Positions 47,901 through 59,299 of a stretch of 64,000 bases of DNA are shown piece after piece; the stretch's first letter is position 1, and each line of letters starts with the position of its first letter. This DNA comes from Euclidia mi (taxonomy: Eukaryota > Arthropoda > Insecta > Lepidoptera > Erebidae), in NCBI GenBank assembly GCA_944739405.2, contig OX123186.2, positions 37,681,551 to 37,745,550 on the forward strand, in the 5' to 3' direction. Position numbers and translations under genes: made by a program. The notes under the pieces are model-generated. The model had not been told where the DNA came from. It did no database searches and saw only the letters and a list, made by a program, of their open reading frames with translations.

Positions 47901-50512
47901 AATTTTATATAGCCTATAGCCTTTCGGAATAATTGGGCTATCATAGGCAATAACAATTTTTAAAATCCGACTGCTAGTCCCTGAGATTAGCCGACATTAT
48001 GTTTTAGGCTTTTTAGCCTTTTGCCCAGCCCCAAAGGGTCGAAGCGTTATGTTATATAGCCTATAGCCTTCCGGAATAACTGGGCTATCGTATACAAAAA
48101 GAATTTTTTAGATCCGACCGGTAGTTCCTGAGATTAGCGCGTTCAAACAAACAAACAAACTCTTCCGCTTTATTATATTAGTATAGATGTATTGTATGAA
48201 TACAAGAGTAAATATTAAAAAGAAATGGTTTTAGGTACAAAAGTAAGTCACGTCTAGCGGCCCTTGGATTATTATAAACAACCTGTATTATATATTATAT
48301 ACTGTACTGACTTACTGCTGAATTCAATCTTCGATCTATCCATTTTTTAAGATTTGAGATACATATTGGACATAAGCTATATACAAAATAATAATATGTC
48401 ATACAAGTATCTCGAATCTCCAAGCCAATGGATAGATCCAATATTAAAACTGGCTGTTAATCAACAAGACGGCCTCCGTGGACGGCGTCAGTGGATACCG
48501 TATGCGACTGCAGATCGGGGATCCTGGGTTCGATTCCCGAGTCGGACAAAAGTGTTACTGGTTATTTTCGAATTCTCAGTAGCAGCACGGAGTCTGCTGA
48601 TGTGCCCGGTAACGGCAATAGCCTCGCCCCCTATTACGTGGGACTTAAAAGCTCATAGCGAAATGTGGGTGTAATGTTACACCTCTGCCTACCCCTTCGG
48701 GTATTACAGGCGTGAGTCTATAAATAAATAAAATAATAATCAACACGACAGCCAATATTCATAAATATTTAATTTGCAGGACACTAACGATAAGCTATAT
48801 TTCACTTTACTGAGTCAATACATCGAGCAGTATTTGCCTATCATTAAAACACCAACTGTGGCCACTCCGTGCAAGAACTTCGGACTTGTTTACAAGAAAC
48901 CTAAAGGTCTCTTCATAAATATTCACGATAAAGGACAAGTTTACGATCTACTCAAGAAGTGGTGAGATTTCAATATTGAAGTATATACCTAAAGTTGGTA
49001 TAGTTTAATACAAATATCGTTAAGTGCTTCACTATAGTAATTATTATATAATAAACAGGAACCAACGTGTTGACGAAAGACCCTTTAAAGAAAAATATAC
49101 TGAAAGCAAAAAAAATACAAATAATATCCGTACAGTACCTCCTTATGATCAAATACATATACAGCTATGTATGAACTATACATAATTTTAACCAGACTGA
49201 ATGCGTTAAACGCGGTCTATCATCTACTCTTTAAGCTATACCAATCGTAAAAAGAATATTTACAAATATTTTCAATCTCTCTAGGGTGTCACATATTACG
49301 CGGCATTGTGGTTTCAGTATAATTTCCATCAACACTATGTCCAGTCAAATTAATTTATAAAAAATTGCCCAACATATTTCTTCACCTTACCTTTTAATAT
49401 ATCATGTTATTGTTAATAACAAAGGCCAGAAAACAACGTAAGAGCTATCATAGTGACTGAGAATGGAAGAATATTGAACAAGGACGAGCCAGCAGAACGG
49501 AGCGCACTCGGTATAGGAATACCGATGAGCAAACTTACTCTGTATACTACACTGGCTGGTATCAAGCCCAACCAGTGTCTACCAATCACTTTAGATGTCG
49601 GCACCGATAATCTGGTATGTTTAACATGTAATCATGAATATAAATAAATAGGTACTATTCAATAAAATAATAATACAAAGACACATGGACGTCGCCAAGG
49701 GGGAGCAGAGAGAGATTCGATTCCCCCTAGAGATTCAAAAAGCCCTACAATTTTTTCTCATTTACCATATAAACTTGATCCATACCCTCCCTAGGCCCTC
49801 TGGCGTCCTGATCTAGGCAATCGGCTGCCGACGCCCTTGCAAAGACATACACAAAGTACTATTACCTACATATTTGAGCACACGTGATCTTGAATTTTGA
49901 TTGAATATTTAGTTTGAGCTCAAATTATCGTCATCATTTATATAAAATTACTTTTCTTGACTTGAGCCTAAACTACGTACTATTTGGAATCTTACCCCAA
50001 TAAAGATAATCGTATAAGTTAACCAAATTGATATTTTCAGAGCCTCCTAGAAGATCCAACTTACGTCGGTCTGAAACGAAAGCGGGTCCGAGGTGCAGAA
50101 TACAATGAATTCATTGATGAATTTAGGGACGCATGTGTCGAGAGATTCGGCCCTAATACGCTCGTGTAAGTTATTTATTATTCTAATTTTGTAGAAGATT
50201 TAAAGAAAAACATTCCCTTTGAAAAGCAACACCTTACCGTGTCGACCGGAAACTACGTAAGTAATAAAAACTACGAAAGATGCATAGATATATAAATAGT
50301 ATTCACCTTTTTATATTTGTAATAAGATTAAGGACATAAAAAATCCCAAATTTTTATTCATTCACAACCGATTTAGTTGATCCAACTGTAATCTGTAACT
50401 GTATAAAATACTTTTCTTTTTTAAATATAATACGTAAATGGAAGCTTTCATAATTATATTTTTTCAGTAAAACATTTTTGTTTTTGTTTGCAGATTAAAA
50501 TCATTGCCTTAG
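44971..50512 (+). CDS. Malic-enzyme-like protein, truncated and lacking catalytic Tyr
   Basis: Proposed exons are 44971-45041, 45150-45258 (these two tentative), 46142-46306, 48780-48961, 49425-49614, 50041-50165 and 50494-50512 (stop), about 286 residues with phases that fit. Malic enzymes convert malate to pyruvate with NAD(P). Recognisable family parts are DTNDKLYFTLLSQYIE, KPKGLFINIHDKGQVYDLL, WPENNVRAIIVTENGRIL, KLTLYTTLAGIKPNQCLPIT, LDVGTDN, and LLEDPTYVGLKRKRVRG. The family VYTPTVG reads IIKTPTVAT here, so the catalytic Tyr is Lys; GLGDLG after GERIL is replaced by NKDEPAERS; the Lys of GIPxxK is kept. It ends before the FEDF metal site and the Rossmann domain. An AATAAA lies at 50645. 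Full-length enzymes have about 550-600 residues. It may be a pseudoenzyme or a dying paralogue. Confidence 0.7.
45408..45595. repeat. Short retroposon with ATTAGTATAGATT end
   Basis: It opens TAGACTAGTGGCACGTCCCG, contains AATATAGCCTATGTCACTCA and ends TTATTATATTAGTATAGATT, a layout shared by many short moth retroposons. It lies in the intron before the exon at 46142. Confidence 0.55.
45823..46064. mobile_element. MITE with 17-bp terminal inverted repeats
   Basis: The left end GGGGCCCAATTCTGCTA and the right end TAGCAGAATTGGCCCC are inverted. The interior also folds partly. It lies in the intron of the malic-enzyme-like gene and ends just before the point where similarity to the second copy begins (about 46070). 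Confidence 0.75.
46142..46306 (+). CDS. Malic-enzyme-like exon (copy 1)
   Basis: It has 165 bp, acceptor TTTAG, donor GTAATT, phase 0 on both sides. It encodes NPALTGEQPKELK ... ARSYLYVGELL. The second copy is 62406-62570 and differs at about seven positions, four of them amino-acid changing. The last codon here is CTG (Leu) where copy 2 has CAG (Gln), the residue expected in the family LQD motif. Confidence 0.75.
46597..48186. mobile_element. Retroposon-like insertion carrying a minisatellite
   Basis: The intron of copy 2 is continuous here (about 62832), so this roughly 1.6-kb block is an insertion or a later loss. It starts TACTAGCTGACCCAGCGAAC and ends TTATTATATTAGTATAGAT, like other moth retroposons. 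The middle is a tandem array with ATCACGAAATAGATG cores at about 46831, 46950, 47047, 47164, 47262, 47381, 47494, 47613 and 47731. Short frames across the array are not genes. Confidence 0.75.
48467..48736 (+). mobile_element. tRNA-headed SINE in the malic-enzyme intron (copy 1)
   Basis: The flanking duplication is TAATCAACA (48458-48466 and 48737-48745). The head has box-B-like GGTTCGATTCC (near 48527). The body contains AGTAGCAGCACGGAGTCTG, TGTTACACCTCTGCCTACCC and a TAAATAAATAAAATAA tail. The same SINE sits at the same place in copy 2, so it predates the duplication. Confidence 0.85.
48780..48961 (+). CDS. Malic-enzyme-like exon with the Tyr-to-Lys change (copy 1)
   Basis: It has 182 bp, acceptor TTTGCAG, donor GTGAG, ends in phase 2 within a Trp codon. 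It covers DTNDKLYF to LLKKW. The substrate-site motif reads IIKTPTVAT. It differs from copy 2 (63427-63608) at one base (Ala to Thr). Confidence 0.85.
49425..49614 (+). CDS. Malic-enzyme-like exon lacking GLGDLG
   Basis: It has 190 bp, acceptor ACAAAG, donor GTATGT. It starts by completing Trp and runs WPENNVRAIIVTENGRIL to LDVGTDNL. The usual GLGDLG is replaced, while the GIPxxK lysine and CLPITLDVGT are kept. Confidence 0.85.
49680..49860 (-). repeat. Dispersed repeat in an intron
   Basis: ACGTCGCCAAGGGGGAGCAG and CTCTGGCGTCCTGATCTAGG are words of a common insect repeat whose sense strand is probably minus. There is no coding sequence. Confidence 0.4.
50041..50165 (+). CDS. Malic-enzyme-like exon, last family-like exon
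   Basis: It has 125 bp, acceptor TTTTCAG, donor GTAAGT, phase 2. It encodes LLEDPTYVGLKRKRVRG and DEFRDACVERFGPNTLV. In normal enzymes IQFEDF follows; here the next acceptor (TTTGCAG, exon at 50494) gives only LKSLP before a stop. Confidence 0.8.
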
Positions 50513-50644
50513 TGAATACGGCCTTTAACAAAAATATATAGTGAACGTAATGTTTATGTTGACATGCAAGCCCCAAGCGGAGCAATGCCAGCGTAATCAT
50601 GACTTGAAGACTAATTTAGATATACATGTCGTATAATGGACGAA

Positions 50645-50650
50645 AATAAA
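50645..50650 (+). terminator. Possible poly(A) signal of the malic-enzyme-like gene
   Basis: AATAAA lies 133 bases after the proposed stop at 50512. It is a common word in AT-rich DNA, so support is weak. Confidence 0.35.
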
Positions 50651-50659
50651 CCATACCAC

Positions 50660-53600
50660 AGAAAGAAGGCATGGTTTTTCATACATAATTTGAAAATGCA
50701 GCCACTCGTCCAGTTAACTGCAATGCGGCACACTGCATAAGTGCATATGGGCACTAATATTTTTCTATACAGCGTTTCTGTAAGTTAATTTGAGATCATT
50801 CCATAAACGTATAGATAACGATTCCATCCTTTGGTATACGACACTCACATTCACAAGTTTGCGTGTTCCTCAAGTAGGTAATTCTATTACGATCCACAAA
50901 AGCTATTATAATATTTACAAAATGCACATTCCTAATATTATGTTAATTTTAATATAATGCTTCCTGCTAACAATTATCATTTGCTAGTGCAGAGAGCATT
51001 TTACTTAAAAGTTGTTTTGGCCCTTCAGTAAACTTACCAATGCTTTTAATCAGATTAGGCAACATTATATATTGTTAGCAAGATTATTACAAAACTAAAT
51101 AAATAATAACAAATAATAAATGAGATCCAAAAATATATTATTGCCAGACGATTGTAGCACAGTCGTAACTTGTTCATCGTCTCGCATCAATTTATTCGAT
51201 GCACTTTACAGACGGTCTTCCATTGTTTTACCCGTTGAGTTTGGTTAAAGATAAAATTACACGAACGTACAGCTTGTCGTAGTTACAAATGTAGTTACAA
51301 ATAGCTGTATGTATGTACATTTCCATTTAATTACCAATCATGTATGTACTTTCACTAAGCGCATTGTACTTGAACATTGTTTCACATAACATGATTTTGG
51401 ACTGGACGCCCTAGGGCGCTTTCAGTACAACGACACGCATGGCAATATGCATGCAACACTGGAGGTTCCGCCTCTGTGGGCCCGAAGCAATATTACTAGC
51501 ACGTAATATGTCAACGCAAATATTATATGAAGATTACAAAGCTTTACTAGTAATCTTTTAATGGCAAATGACTACACAAATAAAGATCATCGCATCAAGT
51601 GGTTGTTGGAGCAAGGCATATAAGATATATTTATTATTTATATAAGTATGTATGTTTAGTCTCTCTATATACGTTCAAGAATTAATCCTCAATCTCAAAC
51701 GGAGATGTCATTTTATTAGTTTCTATGCTATTTTTTATTGTAGCGAAAATTGTAATTCAGATTTCAGTTCCGCACATATCCGCACCTCAATAACATAAAT
51801 AAAAATATCGCTCGGAATGTGAACGGGTGTCATAGCGATGGCGCGCGGGAAACGTTTGTAGATTCTGTTTAATAACTTGTTTGTTATTGGCAGTAGTAAT
51901 ACTTAACATTGATGGCTATGGCTACGGCTGATAGCTAGAATGCCTTTTGTAGTTATTTTTATTTTGTATGCTATTGTACCTTAGCGATATTCACAAATAA
52001 AATGTGCGGGATAAATCATATTATGTGTAAATGCCATAATGGCTAACGAGCTCATAAAATGTTCTCTGGGGTAATGTGGCTTGTGAAATGAGCCTGTGAT
52101 AGTTGAATGCTTGAACTCTTTCAGAATATACAGTCGTAATACGATTTTATTTTAAGAATTGGCGTACGAGTGAAGTCTCAGACTAGTGCTATATTCTAGT
52201 ATAATGTATTGTGTGAAACTTGAAACGGTTTGAACTATTTCAGATTGCTATTTAGGTTTCTCTTTTAACTCCATAGTGAGTACTGTTCATCTAGTGAGTT
52301 TTTAACAATTTTGTGTGTGTCATATTAATAATTAAATATTGAAATACGCATAGAACAGATAAAATCGGACTTCGTTATTACACAGATAATAATGACTTTT
52401 TCTATCGAGTTATTTCCTACAGAAACATACCAGCCTAAGCAGAATACAAACCAACAACCTCAAGAGTAGGCAACTAGATACATCACACGAGTGCCACAGA
52501 TCATCATAATTATATTACATGCCTGAGCAGTTCCGAAGGCTGTTTCTCATCTTTGACGCGATCGCCACGTTGATCATATATTTCGCCAGTTCCGAACTCT
52601 CTAGTAATCGCATCGCTAAACTCGCGTACGTTAGCTTAAAATAAACTCCAAATAAACCCACTCCATATAAATTCTAGAGGTTATCTTTACTCTTGTTTAT
52701 AAACAGGAGCACAATCTCATCCAAGTTCTTAATCAACATAATTCGTAAAAGATTTCGCAATTCAAAATAGTGATACACAGTCTAAAATGATACTTTGTTT
52801 ACAGGTGCAGCGCCGTCCACCCAAAGGATCAAACAGCATTCAAAAATATAATTTATACATATTTTGACCAACTTCTAAAAGTATATAATATTAATAGTTT
52901 GTTTTAGATGATATGTTAAGTTGTATCAGGATTATAATAAATGCGTTTTCATAAAATGTTTACTGCTTGTTTAATGGTGGCTTCCCTACATTTATCTTAA
53001 TACAGTTCAGATGTTGATATATTCTTTACCTTCTTTTATAGAAGAAATCTGGGCCTAATTGGTGTGTAATAGGTAACTCTGTTTGTAGATCTTCACCAAT
53101 TACGTGAGCGATTACTCGCTTAGTATTTTTTTACAGAATGATTATTTTCGCGCAATACACGTCTCTTATTTCATCACCAACACAATAAATTTCATGCACT
53201 TTTCGTTATTCTAATGGGGATAAGAATCATCTGTAGAGCATTTTATTCAAATGTTTTAGATGTGTTACTATAATTAATCTCCTTAAACTTTCGTGGTCAT
53301 TAACAATACTGTAAATGTTTTCTCCGGGCGTTCTGTTTCGGGAATCGCCGATACACATGATGATAAAGATACATATGTAACAAATACGTAGCTCATATCC
53401 CAAAAAACAATTAAAATATCCTCAGAAATCAAAAACAATTTAATATGCTTTAACTGAAAATATAATGATACGGTTATACCCAAGTTAGGTAGTTGTCATG
53501 TATCGGCGAACGGGCTCAAAGTCGGTCGTCTAAACTCAAACTGGCACAATATCCGGGGGTTATCACGTGACACGCCAGCTGCCGCCGCGACCATTACACT

Positions 53601-53790
53601 GGACCGTTGCCACCGAAAACGTATGCCATATACACACCGCATGTTACTTCTACTGTGTATCTCCACTTGTCCGTGCAAATTGGCGCCGCAAACTTTTCGG
53701 GCTGTCGATTATGAAGCTCGCCAATTTAGATTTTTGTATGTTAATTAAGCCACAACACTAGGTCTCAATGTACGGTAAATTGGATTACAG
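50660..53790. other. Gene-poor AT-rich stretch
   Basis: No malic-enzyme exon, long frame or clear repeat was found on either strand. Short frames near 53283-53761 show no motif. Confidence 0.5.
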
Positions 53791-53794
53791 TGGT

Positions 53795-53990
53795 CTGGTC
53801 GGTGTGGTGACGGATTTAGAACACAAAATGACACTGCTCCATTTCATTCCGTGGTGTCCTAAGGTCAATACACGAAGCATATACTTAGTAACTTTGCGAC
53901 CAACATAAAACCAACCCATATGGCTCGCGTGATGTAGTAGGCGAAATACTCCTATTCACGCATAGTGCAACTGTGCAGTAAATTAGGAGA
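53795..53990 (+). repeat. Decayed relative of the SINE at 16261
   Basis: GTCGGTGTGGTGACGGATT, AACCAACCCATATGGCTCG and GATGTAGTAGGCGAAATACT follow the same order as in 16261-16498 but with many changes. Confidence 0.55.
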
Positions 53991-53999
53991 GGATTAAAT

Positions 54000-55600
54000 T
54001 CAGAAATAAGCAGCGAAAGAATGTTAAAGTTGATGGATAATTTAATTTGTGTATAAAAATGGAGTTTAGTTCGCGGCCCCAAACTTGAGCGTTAACAGAA
54101 GCAGTCGCACTGGTTGGCTTCTCACGAGCATGCAATGAATAATTTCTACAAAATACTTTACGCTAACCATAATCGTATGCATCTCCGATCTCCAACGGCA
54201 TCAATGACATGTTCTCGCTCCTAGTATACCTGAATAGCGTATATTAGTAGGGTGCTAGTCTACGCTATTCAGATGGACCTTAAAACATATTCATCGTCAA
54301 AACAATTATTAGAGCTGAACCTCGTTGGCTACAGATATCCGTCAGACGATATATTCAGTATCAGGGACATCTAGAGGTTCTTGTTGTAAACAACATATTT
54401 GCACACAACTCACACAAGTTTATAAAGCAAAATTTATTTCTTCGGAACATCCGCCACAAAACTTAAACTCCCAAGGATTTGTTGTGCATAAATTGAATTT
54501 GCGAATTCACGTTGAACAAAGAACATGTAATACTCATATATCACTTTCCACCTGTCCTGTGCTTTACGTCTAACCAACGTTTATTTCAGAGTACGAACAC
54601 AAAACCCGTTGGATATGATGAAATAGGGCAGTTGCATCGCATTGTAACTTGAGCGCGAGCTGTGGTGCATGTTTTGACGTAAATGTATACGAGTTTATTT
54701 TGTTACCTGGATTATTTTCAAGTGAAAGTGTACGTTGCATAATAGTGTTTGTATATGAAATACAGAAAGGGAATACAATATAAATGAGTTACGTCGATTT
54801 CTGCGTATGCAGTTGCTCTCAGTGAACGTCAAAATTTTAATAAATTATGATTGTATTAATCTTGCTTATCTGTAAGTAACCAAGTTAAAAGATTACTAAC
54901 TCTTATAAGAATACGAGCGGATCCAGCAAATCATATCGTGACACAGCGCAATCCTTTGAAATAATGGTAATAATGTTCGCATAGTAGTTTAAGCATTCGC
55001 CTCACTGTTGATACTGCGTAGTGCTGTGGGTTTGATTTCCATTCGAGACAACACTGTGCGATTCATGAATTGTTTCAAGTCTGAGTGTATGAACACCCAG
55101 ACTTTAAACAATTCATGGCAATTCATGCAAACACGATACAATCGAGCACCATGAGGTGTTCGATAGTTGCGTGTTTGCAAAGCCCCCCGCCCGCAACACA
55201 CGATTTATTCCTAGTGTGGTAGCTGCGTACGGCCACTACAGAAAATTTGTGCAAAGTTATACGAAGTAAGGCTGCATGTAGCGATAATATCGTGTTTGCA
55301 CAAATTTTCTTTGGCATTAACTTAAATTTTGGCGTCAAAATCTTTTCTAGCCATAATACGTCCGGTGCAGGTGGGCCCTCAATCCGCTATATACGGTCTG
55401 AGGGCCCAACTAAACAGTCAATAACTCGCTTATTTGACTTTCACAAAAATTTATTCCTGCTTTCACAATTGTTTGGGATTGCACACTAAATCCTTAGCAT
55501 ATTTCCAAAGAATTTTAACAAAGTAGTCCTCACACCGCATGCACATAATCCCTCTTAGCTAAAATTACAGGCGTACAGCGTATGTACGCTACATACATAC
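54000..55600. other. No gene; several imperfect hairpins and a TACA microsatellite
   Basis: Hairpins lie at about 54231-54274 (CTGAATAGCGTA arms), 55067-55115 (GAATTGTTT and CAGACTT arms) and 55370-55408 (TGGGCCCTCA arms). A (TACA)n run lies at about 55588-55612. No coding region is supported. Confidence 0.55.
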
Positions 55601-55634
55601 ATACATACATACTTACTTGGAGTTAATAGCTACA

Positions 55635-55806
55635 TCTAATATATAAAATTCTCGTGTCACAGTTTTCGTTCCCATACTCCTCCGAAACGGCTTGACCGAT
55701 TTTGATGAAATTTTTTGTGCTTATCCAGTATCTATGAGAATCGGCCAACATCTATTTTTCAAAAAAAAAAAAATTTTGCAAAACAACGTTTGCCGGGTCA
55801 GCTAGT
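55635..55806. repeat. Short retroposon (ATATATAAAATTCTCGTGTCA type)
   Basis: ACTCCTCCGAAACGGCTTGA and CGATTTTGATGAAATTTTTT are typical of a widespread insect repeat. It ends TTTGCCGGGTCAGCTAGTTC. Related pieces are at about 60600-60740 (inverted) and 61725-61880. Confidence 0.65.
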
Positions 55807-56758
55807 TCATAATATAATTACGCACCTAGCACTTATAAGTCCTTCTACAAGTAGCACAGATAATAGAAAGCATTTTTATTACACACTTCAATCAAATATA
55901 TAGGTACCTATATTGCCTGACATGATAGCGTTAGCTTTGTACAGATTCTAACAGAATGCCATGCAGATATACTCCGGAGCAAACTCACGGCGCGCACCTT
56001 TCGTACCCTTTTCGTAGTGTAGTTAGTGTGCAGAAAGTGTGCAGGAAAGCATCGTGAAGAAACCCATAAGTATGAGTGATTTCTACAGAGTTCTCGAAAG
56101 ACATGATCACTAACCTGCATTTGACCAGCATGTTAGACTATGGCTGAACTCTTCTCATAAAAAAGAAGAAGCCAGTAGTGAGATAGTTTGAACAGGACTA
56201 ATAAATCCATTGCTAATGCTATGTAAATCTACCTTGATTCTTTCTCCACAAAGCTATTGAAAATAAATCAATGTAGGTAAAACAAAAGATTTTCATTATA
56301 GATACATAAACAAAGCTTCCATTTAAAGAGTGCAATCGATCCGAATATGCTCTTGTCTAAGAAATTTACTAATAATACACTATGCTTATTCACAAGAGGA
56401 AACTCACTAGACTGTGCTGATTTTCAATTCAAGTTAAGAAACTTGCTCACTTTGGACGCCGATAAAAAATATACAGTGTTCTTTATCAGCTACTGAAGCG
56501 CTCTGCCAAATTCCCTTCAACTCGATTTGGTGCCTAACTGGTGAAGAAAGTTTATTTTAGTAGTAAACTTTAAAGAAAAGCAATGTCGCAGACGACTGAA
56601 TTTAAAAAACAATAGATTTAGCAAATGTATGTGTCTATAGTTTGGCAATACTATAATGTATTCTGAACATATTATGTTCTCTTGTAGATAATTATGTACT
56701 TAATCATCTGATTTATAAATATTTTACCTATTACCCTTAAGATAATAATGTACTAAAG

Positions 56759-56883
56759 AAATCTAAACTTATAAGCAGTGAAAGTAGATGTCACCTACTA
56801 CTGTATTTTAACCAAATGCTCATTTGACAGGTTTTCAAAGCGCTATGTTTCTTAAAACCATTGCTGCTTATAAGTTTAGATTT
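56759..56883. mobile_element. Small MITE-like inverted repeat
   Basis: AATCTAAACTTATAAGCAG at the left is inverted as CTGCTTATAAGTTTAGATT at the right, about 85 bases apart. There is no coding sequence. Confidence 0.65.
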
Positions 56884-57609
56884 AGGTGTTTATTTAAATG
56901 TTACAATTCAATTAACGACGAAACTATGTACCAAAATGTTCTGGGCTACAAATAAACAGGAAACAGACTTTGATACCATGTCGACGGATCTTGAACCATG
57001 AGTGGTCAACAGTGTCCCAATATCTATCCTAGTATTTTCAGATTCCCAAGTGGCTTCAGTGAATATCGGTACCGGGTGTCACAGATGTCGTCTGACAACT
57101 GATACCGACCGCAAAACATGCTTCGCCCGATTGCTTCTCAATAATGTAATCGGCGATTTTACTTCCCCTGAGTGAATATTAAAGTCGCTTTGTTTACTTC
57201 GATTTTGGTTATTCTGACAGTTGGTAATTTAGATTACATTTTCAAGAAAGTATTTGTTAATTGTTTTAAATGGACAATTAGGTAGTTTATTGAGCATGTT
57301 AGTTACAGATTATTATGAGTGCGGCTGAAAAATCACGATAATTAATGTAAACGACAATTAGTAATTGACATTTTGCCAAAATCTACAAATCAATGGGTAC
57401 TTTTCGATACTTTTTCTGCCACGAGACGACGACGCTCCGTAGCGTATTGTCTGCTTCTACGTAGGTATCTCGTGGTACTAAATTTATTTTGATGTGCTTG
57501 TGGTAATACGTAAAATACGGCTTGTAGCACAAATAATTTAACGAGATTACACTGACCTATTAGAAAGCACTCCCTGAATCGGAAATATTTACCTTGTATA
57601 AATCCTGTA

Positions 57610-57770
57610 TTGTGAGGGACTTTACAAACATGCAAAGAATGGACACAATGAACACCCAGACGCGAAATAACAATAATTTATGAATCACACGACATGAAGT
57701 TTGGCTCGTGTGGGTATCGAACCCACAACACTTGACGCAGTGTCAAGCGGCGAATTTACCCATCTAGTAA
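57610..57770 (-). mobile_element. tRNA-headed SINE, minus strand, shorter copy
   Basis: GGACTTTACAAACATG, GACACAATGAACACCCAGAC and TGGGTATCGAACCCACAAC match 59130-59290 in order. The tRNA-like head is cut short. Confidence 0.65.
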
Positions 57771-59089
57771 ATTTATTCTGTTTATGTTATTTCAATTATT
57801 TTATCAATATGTCCACCAACGCCCTTCAGTCGTTTAAATCACTTGCGCCAGTTACACCGTGACAATGAAAATGAATGTCGCGTTTTTTGTATTCCACTGG
57901 GTTATTTCTCGTTGAACTTTTTTATTTGTTCATGTAATGTGTGAACAGTGTATGTATTTATTTCATAATTATTGTCACGCACACACGCTAAGGTATAATT
58001 AAAAGCTCTCTATGCCCTTGACCCAATCACTGAGGGATACTTCATGCTTTTAAATGTTAATGGGCCGTTCCTGTGTAGGATGTAGATATATAATTTCCAT
58101 TTTACACGGTCGAGACCCTTTCAGGTCCTTCTGATGTGTGTGCCACAATCACGTTAGGATACTCAGTCTCACTAGCCTTTTCAGTATGTTATCATCGAAC
58201 TCAATTTTGGTGTTATGCAAACTGCTCATGTGGTTATGACCAGTCAGTGCGATTAAATAAAGTGCATTGAATGAAACACCCGTTGGTGTTGCCTATATGA
58301 TCTTGTCATTATGGTATAGAACGGGTAATTATTATTTTAAAATATCGCACTATTATTTTCATCGGATTGCGGTACCATAGCAACTTATACAAATGTCATG
58401 ACTCGCTATAAACTATAACAACACCGATTAGCATAGCTTTCATACAGCAACGCCAACGCACCATCTCGAATACCTGCTAGTTACCAACGCAAGCACTTGA
58501 TAACACAAGATTAATGAAAACGAAAAATCTTTTAAAACCATATAATAAATTATTACAAAATTCTAAAACAAAATTTGTAACAAAACTGAAATGTTTGTCC
58601 AAATTATTTCTTTACAAGTACATTTGTAATAACTGAACACTTTGCCAAACCGTAGCTCGGAAATAATCTGTAAAAAATAGATATTTGTTATAAATTAATG
58701 GTTATCAATAATTATATTATTATTAATACTTGATTGTATTATTAATAATCTCATAATGTTCATAACCTCTCTGGGACAATAATATATGATATAAAATTTG
58801 TTTAATTATTTGATATTAATTATTAATTAGACAGTAGGGAAATATAAGTATAGATACCTTACATTAGTGATCTGTCCAAAAAAAAATTCTATTCAACACT
58901 TTTTCTTAGTTTTTGCACTGAAACAAAGACACCGGTTATTTGACATTAAATAATTCAAAATAGTTTGGGTTCTTGAAATTGATTTTTATATACCACGTAT
59001 TGCGTTTGAGTTGCTTATTGCCGAAATAATGTAAAAATATCATCTTGGTCAATCTATTTATCGTCGTAGCCTATTAGTTTTCTTTTTTT

Positions 59090-59297
59090 TTTAAAGACAA
59101 CTCCTCCATTAGGACTTAATCCTGTGTCGCGGGGGACTTTACAAACATATAACTAACGGACACAATGAACACCCAGACTCGAAACAACAATTTGTGTATT
59201 ACACAAAGTGTTGCCTCGTGTGGGGATCGAACCCACAACACGGCGCCGTGTCAAGCGGCGAGGCGGCCGCTTAAACCACTACGCCAACCGTGCAGTC
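59090..59297 (-). mobile_element. tRNA-headed SINE, minus strand
   Basis: On the minus strand it starts GCACGGTTGGCGTAGTGG (box-A-like), has GGTTCGATCCCCAC (box B), and ends in an A-run (T-run at 59092-59102). It is not a functional tRNA gene because no full cloverleaf or anticodon arm is supported. Confidence 0.75.
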
Positions 59298-59299
59298 GA

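Noticed and set aside
57390..57635. An 81-residue minus-strand frame ending in an RRLVAEKVS-like stretch
   Set aside because: It overlaps the left end of a SINE copy, and I cannot tie the rest to any family.
59215..59297. A tRNA gene on the minus strand
   Set aside because: Only box A and box B survive, inside a SINE with an A-rich tail; no complete cloverleaf could be drawn.
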